From Wolbachia endosymbiont (group E) of Neria commutata (lineage in GTDB: Bacteria > Pseudomonadota > Alphaproteobacteria > Rickettsiales > Anaplasmataceae), in contig NZ_OZ034692.1 in NCBI RefSeq assembly GCF_964026735.1, positions 558,001 to 622,000 of the forward strand: a stretch of 64,000 nt of DNA, read 5' to 3'. The notes below the pieces were generated by a model, which searched no databases, was not told the origin of the DNA, and was given only the letters and a program-made list of their open reading frames with translations. Shown one piece after another: positions 19,070-27,876 of this stretch. Both the position numbers and the translations under genes were made by a program. The number at the start of each line of letters is the position of its first letter. The first letter of the stretch is position 1.

Positions 19070-20647
19070 ATGAAAGTGTTACTTAAAAACAAGCTCCGCT
19101 CGTTATACTTTATAGTACCATTGTTTGTATTTTATATAATAATTATTTTTCGTATTTTCTCTTTAACATTTGATCATCAGAGTGTTCCTGAGGATTTAAA
19201 ACAGATTAACAAAGCATATAAGCAACCAGATATTTTGGATAGAAATGGAGTAGTAATCGCAACAAATGTACCTACAACGTCACTATATATAAACCCAACT
19301 AAAGTGAAGAATCCGGAAGGCATAGCAGAACAATTGTGTTCCGTTTTTAACGACCTCAAATATGAGAATCTATATAAATTACTTACTTCAAAAAAAAAAT
19401 TTGCTTGGATAAAACGGCATTTAACTCCTAAAGAATTGCTAGTAATAAAAAATACTGGCGTGCCAGGAATAAATTTTTACGATGATATAAAACGCATATA
19501 CCCACACAGTAACTTATTTGCGCATGTGCTTGGTTATACTGATATAGATGGCAACGGTATTGCTGGCATTGAGGCATATATAAGCAAAAACATATGGACT
19601 TCAGCGTCACGCGCTGGGATGACATCTGATCGGCATATTCAGCTATCGCTGGATTTACGAGTGCAAAATGTAGTACATGATGAATTAGCCAAAGCTATTA
19701 ATAAATACCAAGCGCTAGGAGGAGTGGGAATTGTTTTAAATGTGAAAAATAGTGAAATCATTTCCATGGTTAGTCTACCTGACTTTAATCCCAATCTTCA
19801 GAACAAGGCAGAAGATGCACAAAAATTCAACCGTGCTAGCCTTGGAGTGTATGAGATGGGATCGGTGCTGAAATTCTTTACAATAGCTGCAGCGCTTGAT
19901 GCAAATGTTACAAAAATTAGCGATCTATATGACGTATCAAACCCGATTACTATTGGAAAATATAAGATCCATGATTTTCACAAATCTAAAATTCCAAAAA
20001 TCACAGTACGAGATATATTTATCAAATCATCCAACATTGGTGCAGCAAAAATTGCGGCTAAATTAGGTGTTGAAAAACAAGTAGAATATTTTAAAGCTAT
20101 GAAGCTATTTTCTCCTTTAAAAATAGAAATTCCAGAAAAATCTATGCCAATAGTACCAAGTAGATGGAGTGAAAGTACGCTAATCACAGCATCATACGGT
20201 TACGGAGTAGCCGTTACTCCTATGCATATCGCACAAACTGCAGCTGGACTGGTTAATGATGGAATATTTCACAACGCAACTTTTATATTGGATAAAAAAA
20301 GCATTGGAGAACAAATCCTCACAAGAAGAACTTCCAGAGAGCTGCGAAAATTGTTACGTGCAGCAGTAACAGATGGAACTGGCACAAGAGCCAACATAAA
20401 AGCATATTCAATAGGAGGAAAAACCGGATCAGCAGAAAAAGTCATAAATGGTAAATACGATAAGAATGCAAACATAGCATCTTTTATAGGAGTGCTAACT
20501 ACGCTTGATCCAAGATATATAGTACTGATTGCCATTGATGAGCCGCATGGCACGAAATTTTCCACTGGAGGAATAATCGCCGCACCTGTGGTCAAAAATA
20601 TTATAAGCAGAATAGCACCAATACTAAATGTTACGCCTGAAATGTAA
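19070..20647 (+). CDS. Class B penicillin-binding protein (FtsI/PBP2-like transpeptidase)
   Basis: Inner-membrane peptidoglycan DD-transpeptidase of septum or cell-body synthesis. One N-terminal membrane anchor lies at about residues 12-32, followed by the PBP dimerisation region ([20 protein letters not shown]) and the transpeptidase domain with SxxK (GSVLK, near 265), SxN (SSNIGAAK, near 322) and KTG (GGKTGSAEK, near 452). Residues about 176-185 ([11 protein letters not shown]) are encoded by a palindromic element and are not part of the ancestral protein. Ser/Lys/Asn/KTG motifs are intact, so it is probably active. Confidence 0.92.
   Translation: MKVLLKNKLRSLYFIVPLFVFYIIIIFRIFSLTFDHQSVPEDLKQINKAYKQPDILDRNGVVIATNVPTTSLYINPTKVKNPEGIAEQLCSVFNDLKYENLYKLLTSKKKFAWIKRHLTPKELLVIKNTGVPGINFYDDIKRIYPHSNLFAHVLGYTDIDGNGIAGIEAYISKNIWTSASRAGMTSDRHIQLSLDLRVQNVVHDELAKAINKYQALGGVGIVLNVKNSEIISMVSLPDFNPNLQNKAEDAQKFNRASLGVYEMGSVLKFFTIAAALDANVTKISDLYDVSNPITIGKYKIHDFHKSKIPKITVRDIFIKSSNIGAAKIAAKLGVEKQVEYFKAMKLFSPLKIEIPEKSMPIVPSRWSESTLITASYGYGVAVTPMHIAQTAAGLVNDGIFHNATFILDKKSIGEQILTRRTSRELRKLLRAAVTDGTGTRANIKAYSIGGKTGSAEKVINGKYDKNANIASFIGVLTTLDPRYIVLIAIDEPHGTKFSTGGIIAAPVVKNIISRIAPILNVTPEM
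19597..19625. repeat. Palindromic element inserted in frame in the PBP gene
   Basis: The hairpin-forming string CAGCGTCACGCGCTG with flanks GGACTT and GGATGACAT is 25/30 identical to the element in gap (43857-43886) and similar to one in mrpD. It adds about ten codons (SASRAGMTS) to the PBP without breaking the frame. Protein-coding palindromic repeats of this sort are known in Rickettsia and Wolbachia. Confidence 0.75.
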
Positions 20648-20649
20648 AA

Positions 20650-20943
20650 TTATAACGGCGTTATTGTAATTTTAAACGTATCACTGTCAGTATCTTTTTC
20701 AATATACCAAGAACCATCACCTTGCGTTATGAATTCATTGCCTTTAAGCCCTATTTTTTGACCATCAACAGCAATATTAATATTGAATGTTGCAGCATCT
20801 AGATTTACTGTAGCTTCTTTTCCGCTATCTGAAGTTAAACTAAAACTACCTAACACGATATCGCTAGGACTAACTCCTCCAGTATAAAAATCGCAATAAC
20901 CGCCCGTACAATATTCACCTGCAATAGAGAAAATATTCGACAT
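20650..20943 (-). CDS. Hypothetical protein, 97 aa
   Basis: A small acidic protein of predominantly beta pattern, with alternating hydrophobic residues (SDIVLGSFSLTSD, TFNINIAVDGQKIGL, TFKITITPL). It has no signal peptide, membrane segment or recognised motif; two Cys lie near the N-terminus (EYCTGGYCDF). AGGAAC precedes the ATG. It converges with the PBP gene with 2 nt between stops. The family is unknown. Confidence 0.6.
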   Translation of the reverse strand: MSNIFSIAGEYCTGGYCDFYTGGVSPSDIVLGSFSLTSDSGKEATVNLDAATFNINIAVDGQKIGLKGNEFITQGDGSWYIEKDTDSDTFKITITPL

Positions 20944-21061
20944 ATAAAGTTCCTCAATATTTATTATTTAAATAAGCTACACACATTTTTTAAGCATGTA
21001 TATCTATGATACAGATAGAAACATTAAATTCAACAACTAATTGCAAAATATCACATAATGT

Positions 21062-21364
21062 TTAGTTGAGCAAAAAGTTATCTGAATAAGACTTTGGTAG
21101 CATTTTAACATTTTTGGGAGTTTCAATTACATATTTAACGTTACGTTTTTTTGCGTAGAACACTGCTTTTTCGAAAGAATCAAATTTTAATACAATCTGT
21201 TTTCTTGGATCTTTTGAGCCAACCCAACCCATTAGGGAGTCAATGTAATAAGAATCAGATGATTCGATTTTAAGATGCCAGAGGCTTGTATTACCTAAGC
21301 CAGATTGCGTTGCAACTTTCGTTGGTTTATAAATCTTAAAAATTACTTTATCATCAATCCCCAT
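21062..21364 (-). CDS. NADH dehydrogenase accessory subunit, NDUFS4-like
   Basis: 100 aa matching the ETC complex I NDUFS4 family, which is found in alphaproteobacteria and mitochondria. Visible features are VFKIYKPTKVATQSG at the start, the W-x-LKIE strand, YIDSLMGWVGSKDPRKQI and FDSFEKAVFYAKKRNVKYVI. It is a small peripheral subunit that stabilises the NADH-binding module. With the NDUFA12-like gene at 48.7 kb, it shows a complex I with mitochondrial-type accessory subunits. Single gene. Confidence 0.88.
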   Translation of the reverse strand: MGIDDKVIFKIYKPTKVATQSGLGNTSLWHLKIESSDSYYIDSLMGWVGSKDPRKQIVLKFDSFEKAVFYAKKRNVKYVIETPKNVKMLPKSYSDNFLLN

Positions 21365-21457
21365 AGTTCCTGACGTCTATATTCAACAAACCTAAAGGTA
21401 TACCTAAATATATCTTTTTACAAGTAATTATAGAGGTGACATAGAACTGACTTTAGA

Positions 21458-21570
21458 TGTATAGTCCCAAAGTATGATGGCATGATATATGAGAAGTTAC
21501 CATTAAAGCGGTTTGTGAGTGGCAAGAAACCTTAGCACAACGTTACAATATGAATCGTAACAAGGTGATT
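21458..21570 (+). mobile_element. IS481-family element, 5' end remnant
   Basis: TGTATAGTCCCAAAGTATGAT at 21458-21478 resembles the IS481 ends at 3219 and 46850. Downstream, a frame reads IKAVCEWQETLAQRYNMNRNK, which resembles the N-terminal helix-turn-helix of IS481 transposases (EAV...I..SQESLA.LAKRYNINPKTV, from memory). After that the sequence passes into an unrelated hypothetical gene, so only the first 110 bp remain. Confidence 0.5.
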
Positions 21571-22011
21571 AACAATTCTGTGATAACTAATTTGATTGAA
21601 AAAAACGTAGAAAATCTTAGTGAAATTCTGGACGATATAAAAGAAAATACAAGAAATATAAAAGACGAAGATTTGCTAGAGCTTATCAATATTTTTGATG
21701 CAAATGAGAAAAAGTGGATACAGCCGATGCCAAGTAGTTATGATAAATCAGTATTTGATATACTATCAATTATTTTAGAGAATAAATGCAAAGAAAGTAA
21801 TATATCAAGAAAATTAGTTTCTTCAAAAGATGAATTGATCAAATCAATATCTGGACAGACAGATAAATTATTTAAGGGGTGGAGATATGATTTTTTTGGT
21901 AAGTCAGTTGAATCCTTCTTGAAAACTCACTCGAAATTTGAGATTTCAGCAGTAAAATCTACAAACAATATAACCAAAATTCAGAGTAACTTAGTGGAAA
22001 ATGAATCATGA
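21550..22011 (+). CDS. Hypothetical protein, N-terminus derived from IS481 sequence
   Basis: 153 aa, charged and helical (NLIEKNVENLSEILDDIKEN, EDLLELINIFDANEKKW), with a basic/aromatic patch LFKGWRYDFFGKSVESF near residue 105-120. No domain is recognised. The first residues, MNRNKV, continue the frame of the IS481 remnant just upstream, so the original start was probably lost and this is a 5'-truncated gene captured by an IS end. The C-terminus ends in a plain stop before the IS66 remnant. Confidence 0.45.
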   Translation: MNRNKVINNSVITNLIEKNVENLSEILDDIKENTRNIKDEDLLELINIFDANEKKWIQPMPSSYDKSVFDILSIILENKCKESNISRKLVSSKDELIKSISGQTDKLFKGWRYDFFGKSVESFLKTHSKFEISAVKSTNNITKIQSNLVENES

Positions 22012-22142
22012 ATGGGAAATGTTAGTATATAGTACTTCTCAAAGTAAGTGACTTTACCCAGAAAAAGGTATCCGTTCAGCGGAGCGGTAAAATAAGTAGT
22101 AGAAAAGAAATGCTAAAAATATAGGTGGTATGTGTGGTAAGT

Positions 22143-22444
22143 ATGTCTGATCTACTAGCAAGTCTTCTCAAAAAACTTAAAAACAGAAATAGAGCAGCTA
22201 AAAGCAGAAATAAAGGGATTGGAGATAGAAAACGAAAATTTGAGGGCTGAGAATAAGGCAGTAAGGATCGAAAATGCTGAATTAAGAGAAAAGCTCGGCT
22301 TAAATTCAAAAAATTCATCGATACCAAGCTCCAAAGAATTATACAAAACCAAAGAAGATAAGCCAAAGAGCAATAGGGGCACAGGTTGGGCATGAAGGTC
22401 ATTGTCGCCCAAAAATGAATGCGAATGAAGTAGTGAAAATAGGA
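22143..22444 (+). pseudogene. IS66-family transposase (TnpC), N-terminal fragment
   Basis: From ATG 22143 the frame reads MSDLLASLLKKL. After a shift in an A-run near 22175 it continues as a leucine zipper (TEIEQLKAEIKGLEIENENL) and the IS66 hallmark KLGLNSKNSSIPSSKELYK. A second shift near 22380 leads to AQVGHEGHCRPKMNANEVVK. At 22445 the sequence becomes the end of an IS5-family element, so the rest of the IS66 gene is gone. Non-functional. Confidence 0.75.
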
Positions 22445-22507
22445 GCCCCCTGCGAAAAGGTAGAAAGTAGGTAAAAACGACTAAAAGCATGTAAAATGAA
22501 AGTTTTA
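22445..22507 (+). mobile_element. Isolated 63-bp end of the IS5-family element
   Basis: GCCCCCTGCGAAAAGGTAG and what follows matches the transposase-start side of the IS5-family copies at 36.4-37.4 and 59.4 kb almost base for base, up to ...ATGAAAGTTTTA. An IS630 element then follows directly. The rest of the IS5 copy is not found on the other side of the IS630. Confidence 0.8.
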
Positions 22508-23437
22508 TAGTACTTTCTAATACAAGTGATAAACTTCCATAATCGCCTTACCAACCAAAAGGTGTAGATTATCCTGCTGATGCATGCGAGTCCTGAGCCA
22601 GCTTTTAATCGTATGCCAGCAATGCTCAATTGGATTCAGATCTGGTGAGTACGTAGGAAGATAGAGCAAATAGCAACCTATAGATTCTATTAATTCCCTT
22701 GTTTTAGCGGTTTTATGAAAAGCAGCATTATCCATAATTATAGTTGTACCAACAGGCAACTTTGGTAGCAATATTTGCTCCAGCTACGCATTGAATACAT
22801 CCTTATCGCACCCTCCAGTGAAGGTCATGGGCGCAATAAAATTTTTCTTAATCCACCCACCTGTCATACTGATTCTCTCGCGTTTTTTGCCCGTAATGTC
22901 TGCATAAATTTTCTCCCCCTCGTGGAGCTCTTCCATATTCTGGGTATAGCCTATTATCGACTCCTGCTTCATCTATATACACAATGCTTTCATGGTCTAT
23001 TTTGGCAACTTTTTCGACAAATTTTTGCCTATCTTCGTGGTTCCGCTCTCGGTAAAGCGTGGTCTTTTTTTTCTTGTGATTTTTAACTGCTTCAGCCTAT
23101 ACCAGATCGAATTTATCCCAAATCCTAGGTTTTGTTTCATCTCCATTAGCGTCTGATCTGGGTGTTTTTTAACATACTCTTTCAGCATTTTTGGATCTAT
23201 TTTTCTTATAAAACCACTCATTTTTGCTGGTTTTAAGCTCTCACCTGCAGCCTTCTTTTTTAGCCATCTGTATAACGTTGCTATTCCTATCTCCAAAAGT
23301 TCTGCAACCTCTTCCTTTGGCTTTCCTTTTTTAACCAAAGATACTGCTTTCTCTCTTAAATCAACACTGTATACCATCACTTTTCCTACATGCCTAAATG
23401 GTCATTATACAGTTATCATTTGCTTTGGAAAGTACTA
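22508..23437 (-). mobile_element. IS630-family insertion sequence, transposase decayed
   Basis: The ends TAGTACTTTC (22508-22517) and GAAAGTACTA (23428-23437) are inverted repeats, with TA on both outer sides as expected for IS630/mariner-type targets. The minus-strand transposase begins MVYSVDLREKAVSLVKKGK (HTH), continues to KKRPRFTE, then needs a frameshift near 23045 to reach VAKIDHESIVYIDEAGVDN and a second near 22915 to return to KIYADITGKKRERIS. It also has TAG (22784-22786) in place of the Trp expected after GCDKDVFNA. The DDE residues IIMDNAAFH and DLNPIEHCW are still readable. Confidence 0.85.
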
Positions 23438-23897
23438 TAACTGTTATCCTTCTACCATTTTTTCTGAAGTAAATGCCAGCTCTTCGTTGATCTGGACTTT
23501 GTTGTTGCTCTGGTTGATTTGTACTATCTGCTACTTCTTTTGATCTTGTTTGCGGTGAATTAGATGATATTCCATTACCGCTTGAAGTTGAGTCTCTACC
23601 TGAGCTACCACTAGAGAAAGTTAAAAGAGTTTGATTGTCATCCTGTATAACATCTTGATTACTTGCATTAAATCTTATTGCTACTTCCTCCCTTTTTATT
23701 GTGGAAGGATCAAAAGCAACTGGACAGCTTATATCTGATCCGCTAAGTTTATGTTTTCCATTCTGTGTTGAAAAGTGTAAAACCTGTGGTGCTGTTCTTT
23801 CTACTGAGCCTTGCTTATACTGAGTATTACCAAACTCAAGAAAAGAAGCCATTGTGTCAAAATTATTTTCTATCTCTTCTTTTACTTCCTTTACCAT
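23394..23897 (-). pseudogene. Hypothetical accessory protein, 3' end cut by IS630
   Basis: 167 aa. It starts at ATG 23897 behind a good AAGGAG. The protein is Ser/Gln/Asn-rich and largely disordered (FSSGSSGRDSTSSGNGISSN, NQPEQQQSPDQRRAG), with a short ordered N-terminus (NFDTMASFLEFGNTQYKQG). Its last dozen residues (VLSKANDNCIMTI) are encoded by the IS630 end beyond 23437, so the true C-terminus is missing. No family is recognised. It shares an upstream AT-rich motif with the next gene. Confidence 0.6.
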
Positions 23898-24022
23898 TTT
23901 TAACTCCTTGATTTATTAACATAATTTTATTTTAAGCAACAGTTATTAATCATATATTAATATTATTTTTAGCAAATTAATAAAAGCTATATTCTATTTA
24001 AAGAATATATTGCTAATTTATG

Positions 24023-24043
24023 GTAAATATATTACTTTATTAA
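24023..24043 (-). promoter_or_regulatory. AT-rich motif shared by two neighbouring accessory genes (copy 1)
   Basis: GTAAATATATTACTTTATTAA on the plus strand, 126 nt before the start of the gene at 23897. It matches 25104-25124 at 20 of 21 positions. It may be a common promoter or regulator site, or a trace of gene duplication. Confidence 0.35.
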
Positions 24044-24134
24044 GTGATATAATATAGTTGATGCAAATAAGATTTTCAAGTTAGAGTTATAAGTGCTGAC
24101 CTTTTAAAAAAAACTGCAGTAGCCTCACTGCAGG

Positions 24135-25040
24135 TTAGTGTTTTAGCGTTGATGCCCTTGACTGCACACATATGTCTCTTCCATGCTTGACTGAGGAGGG
24201 TATAGCACTCCTAATTTTTCTCGAATTTTTAACATATCTGTCCCTAGTTTCTCTCAAATTCTGAATCCAATCATCTCTTGGATCAAAATCTTTTTTGCTT
24301 TTATCCTTCTCTTTTTGCAAGTCTTTCTTTATCTCCTTTAATGCCTCTTTATCTAGTTCTGTTAATGCTTGATCTTCCAAGAAAGTTTTAACTTGATGTA
24401 TATCCCACTTAAGCAAGATGTTCTTATCTTCACGTGTTGGATTAGCTCTGTTGAGAACTTCTTCTAGAGTTATGTAATGTCCTTTAAGATTATATTGGTT
24501 GTTGTTATCTATTAACCTACTTATATATTTACTGTTAATTTCTTTTGCAATAATATCAAGTTGTTTATGCTTGCTCTCTTCAAATTTTTGATCAAGCTTC
24601 ATTTTCCATTCTTGAACTTTTAATTGACTTAGTAAAGATTTAAGCTCTTTATAATCGTTATAACCTTTTTGATCTGTGATACATGCGAAGAATCTACTAC
24701 CTATTTCAAGCTTCACCTCGTCTTTCCACTGCTGAACTACGTCTTGCATTTCTTGTAATATTTTTATCTCAATATCGTTAATTAGATCAATTATAAACTT
24801 AAATTTGTAATAATTTTTTCTATATTGTACCCCTATCACTAAATTATTTGATATATCTTGTAGATCTTCCTTTTTTGATTCATCAGTTTCTACACCAACC
24901 ATAGGTAAGTAAAGATCTATTTCTCTATAGAAAGCCACTAGTTCTGTTCTGCGTAGTCCATTGCTTTGAAAATAGTCCTTAAGTTCTGAGCAATAGTCCT
25001 TGTACTCATATAGTTTGCTGAATTGTTCACTTATAAGCAT
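24135..25040 (-). CDS. Hypothetical coiled-coil protein, 301 aa
   Basis: Soluble, highly charged and mostly helical (FIIDLINDIEIKILQEMQDV, LTELDKEALKEIKKDLQKEK), with a basic C-terminus (RDRYVKNSRKIRSAIPSSVK). No signal peptide, membrane segment or enzyme motif. AGAGG lies before the ATG. The organisation of accessory gene, long AT-rich upstream region and no operon partners is like that of Wolbachia host-interaction candidates, but the function is unknown. Confidence 0.65.
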   Translation of the reverse strand: MLISEQFSKLYEYKDYCSELKDYFQSNGLRRTELVAFYREIDLYLPMVGVETDESKKEDLQDISNNLVIGVQYRKNYYKFKFIIDLINDIEIKILQEMQDVVQQWKDEVKLEIGSRFFACITDQKGYNDYKELKSLLSQLKVQEWKMKLDQKFEESKHKQLDIIAKEINSKYISRLIDNNNQYNLKGHYITLEEVLNRANPTREDKNILLKWDIHQVKTFLEDQALTELDKEALKEIKKDLQKEKDKSKKDFDPRDDWIQNLRETRDRYVKNSRKIRSAIPSSVKHGRDICVQSRASTLKH

Positions 25041-25103
25041 TTTTACCTCTTAATCTATTAATAAAATTTATATTTTATTTAAGTATTATAATTTAAATTT
25101 AAA

Positions 25104-25124
25104 GTAAATATATTATTTTATTAA
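25104..25124 (-). promoter_or_regulatory. AT-rich motif shared by two neighbouring accessory genes (copy 2)
   Basis: Second copy of the 21-bp AT-rich string, 64 nt upstream of the gene starting at 25040. One mismatch to the copy at 24023-24043. Confidence 0.35.
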
Positions 25125-25217
25125 CCAATATGATATATAACAAATTGACGAGCAAAAACAAGAACTTGATTTTTGTGGTTAAATAATGGACTATCGAGTC
25201 ATACAAAAATACCTACA

Positions 25218-27761
25218 ATGAAAGAAAAAACTTTCACGATCATTGATGGCTACGGCTTTCTCTTTAGAGCCTATTACGTATTACCTCACTTAGTTACTAC
25301 CACTGGACTACCAATAGGTGGTGTATATGGCTTTTTGAACATGCTCCTTAAGTATATAGCCCATTCGGACTACTTAACCATAGCATTTGATTCTGGTAAG
25401 AAAAATTTTAGGCATGATTTATATTCTGAATATAAAGCAAATAGAGTAACTCCTCCTGAAGATTTAACTCCGCAGTTTGCGATACTCAGAGAAGCGGTGG
25501 AAGCTTTCAACCTGAGCTATGAAGAGATTGAAGGCTATGAAGCAGATGACATAATTGCAACACTAGCTGCAAATTATGGCAACACTCAAGGTTTTAAAGT
25601 GGTGGTCGTTTCATCAGATAAAGATTTATTTCAACTTTTAAATCACAATATTTTAATATTTGATCCTATAAAAAACATATATATAGATGAAAAACGCGTG
25701 GTAGAAAAGTTTGGTGTAAATTCAAACAAACTACTTGATTTACTTTCTTTAACTGGAGATGCATCTGATAACATTCCAGGAGTGCCAGGAATCGGTCCTA
25801 AAACTGCAGCTAAGTTACTGGATGAATTTGGCTCACTGGATGATATCTTAAAAAACGTAGATAAGATAGAACAAACCAGAATACGTAATATCCTCACCGA
25901 ACATAAGGAAAAAGCGTTAATTTCAAGAGAGCTTATATCACTATGTGAAAATATAGATTTTCAGCATGATATTGCAAAATATGAGATCCATTCTCCAAAT
26001 ATAGAGAAGTTATTATCCTTTTTAAAGAAGTATGAATTTAATTCCCTGATAGGAAAAGTAGAAAAACTTTTTTCCTACAATGCATTGGATGCAGAAGAGA
26101 AATCAGAATATAGTAGTGAAGCACTAGAGAAATTTTTGGAGCATTGTAGATATGAAGGTAAAATCGCAATTTATTTTCACTTTGAAAGTAATACATTAAG
26201 TAAGATTTCCTTATCTTATGATGAGAATAATGTTTTCTATATAGAGCAAGCTAGCATACAAGAGGCGCTCATCACAATTAACTCGACTTTATTTTCAAAT
26301 CGAATACTTAAAGTAATACATGACATTAAGGAAATTAGAAAAATTTTGCCTGCAATAGAGAAAACTTTAGGCTCAATCGATGATTTGATGATAATGTCAT
26401 ATAGCTTAGACACAGGAAAGCATGATCACAGCATTCGAAACATAGTTGCACATAATTTGAGCGGGAATGTAGAAATTTTCTCAGCAAAAACTTTAATTAC
26501 TCTTCATAAAAGGTTGGAACAAAGATTATTTCAGGAAAAATTATTCACAATTTACGAGCGCTTTGATAAGCCACTTATGAAAGTGATATTTGATATGGAA
26601 AAAAATGGAATATTGCTGGATACTCAAAAATTGCAGGAGATGTCGGATAAGTTTCAGCAGGTAATTGCTGTGCTTGAGAATGAGATATATAACTTAGCAG
26701 GAGAGAAATTTAACATCGCTTCACCAAAACAATTGAGTGATATTTTATTCAATAAGATGGGACTGAATAAAAAGAAAAAGTCAAAAAAATCAGGTACTTA
26801 TAGCACAAATTCTGAAGTACTAGAAGAGCTTGAAATAGAAGGGGTGGAAATCGCAAGTAAAATTTTACATTGGCGGCATTTAAGTAAATTAAAGGGCACA
26901 TACACTGATGCGCTAATAAAGCAAGTTAATTCCCAGGATGGTAGAATACATACAAATTTCTCAACTACTGTCACTGCAACTGGTAGGCTCAGCTCCAGCA
27001 ATCCCAATTTGCAAAATATTCCAATCAGAAGCAAAGAAGGAAATCTTATCAGACAGGCATTTATTGCACCAAAAGGACATAAAATAATTTCTGCTGATTA
27101 CTCACAAATAGAACTGAGACTTTTAGCGCATGTGGCAAATGTTGCTGCATTTAAAGAGGCTTTTGCGAATGGACAAGATATTCACGATATCACTGCAAGG
27201 CAAGTTTTTGGCGTGCAAGAAGGTGCAAATGTAAGTGAGCAGCTAAGAAGAAAAGCAAAATCTATTAATTTTGGAATCATATATGGCATTAGTCCGTTTG
27301 GCCTTGCAAAGCAGCTTGGCATCACCATTGCCGAAGCTGCTGAATATATTAATTATTATTTTTCCTGCTACCCAGAAATAAAGACCTATATGGAAGAGAT
27401 AATAGCGATTGCCAGATCAAATGGCTATGTAGAAACTTTGTTTGGTAGAAGGTGTTTTGTGAAGGATATACATAATACGATTTCTTACATAAGACAATTT
27501 GCAGAGAGAGCAGCAATTAATGCACCACTGCAAGGTACAGCTGCGGACATTATAAAACGTGCAATGATTCAGCTTTTTGACCGGCTAAAAGCAGGTAAAA
27601 TGATATTACAGATTCATGACGAATTGCTGGTTGAAGTAGAGGAGGGGAGGGTGCAAGAAACGGCAGAGCTGATGAAGGATGTAATGGAAAACGTTGTGAA
27701 GCTTTCTGTGCCACTTTATGTAGAAATAAAAGTTGGAGATAATTGGGATAAAAGTATTTAA
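25218..27761 (+). CDS. polA: DNA polymerase I
   Basis: Repair and Okazaki-processing polymerase. An N-terminal 5' nuclease domain (about residues 1-290) is intact: DGYGFLFRAYY, EGYEADDIIA, VVSSDKDLFQL and TGDASDNIPGVPGIGPKTA. The C-terminal polymerase domain has SADYSQIELRLLAHV (motif A), RRKAKSINFGIIYG (motif B) and QIHDELLVEV (motif C). The middle 3'-5' exonuclease domain has lost its catalytic Asp residues (FHFESN where FDTETD is expected; no acidic residue in the third motif), so proofreading is probably absent. ATG 25218 fits the family start MKEKTFTIIDG; the frame is open 15 codons further up. Confidence 0.95.
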   Translation: MKEKTFTIIDGYGFLFRAYYVLPHLVTTTGLPIGGVYGFLNMLLKYIAHSDYLTIAFDSGKKNFRHDLYSEYKANRVTPPEDLTPQFAILREAVEAFNLSYEEIEGYEADDIIATLAANYGNTQGFKVVVVSSDKDLFQLLNHNILIFDPIKNIYIDEKRVVEKFGVNSNKLLDLLSLTGDASDNIPGVPGIGPKTAAKLLDEFGSLDDILKNVDKIEQTRIRNILTEHKEKALISRELISLCENIDFQHDIAKYEIHSPNIEKLLSFLKKYEFNSLIGKVEKLFSYNALDAEEKSEYSSEALEKFLEHCRYEGKIAIYFHFESNTLSKISLSYDENNVFYIEQASIQEALITINSTLFSNRILKVIHDIKEIRKILPAIEKTLGSIDDLMIMSYSLDTGKHDHSIRNIVAHNLSGNVEIFSAKTLITLHKRLEQRLFQEKLFTIYERFDKPLMKVIFDMEKNGILLDTQKLQEMSDKFQQVIAVLENEIYNLAGEKFNIASPKQLSDILFNKMGLNKKKKSKKSGTYSTNSEVLEELEIEGVEIASKILHWRHLSKLKGTYTDALIKQVNSQDGRIHTNFSTTVTATGRLSSSNPNLQNIPIRSKEGNLIRQAFIAPKGHKIISADYSQIELRLLAHVANVAAFKEAFANGQDIHDITARQVFGVQEGANVSEQLRRKAKSINFGIIYGISPFGLAKQLGITIAEAAEYINYYFSCYPEIKTYMEEIIAIARSNGYVETLFGRRCFVKDIHNTISYIRQFAERAAINAPLQGTAADIIKRAMIQLFDRLKAGKMILQIHDELLVEVEEGRVQETAELMKDVMENVVKLSVPLYVEIKVGDNWDKSI

Positions 27762-27876
27762 AATTCCTTAATTGTCATTTACATTTTAAGGATTATTCAA
27801 GTGCTAAAGGCATGAATTATTTGAAGTAGCAGAGAAAATATGTTAGAATAAATAATAAATATAAATTAGGTCAGCT

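Noticed and set aside
22076..22490. Two minus-strand open frames rich in Leu/Phe/Ser
   Set aside because: They are antisense shadows of the IS66 transposase leucine zipper.
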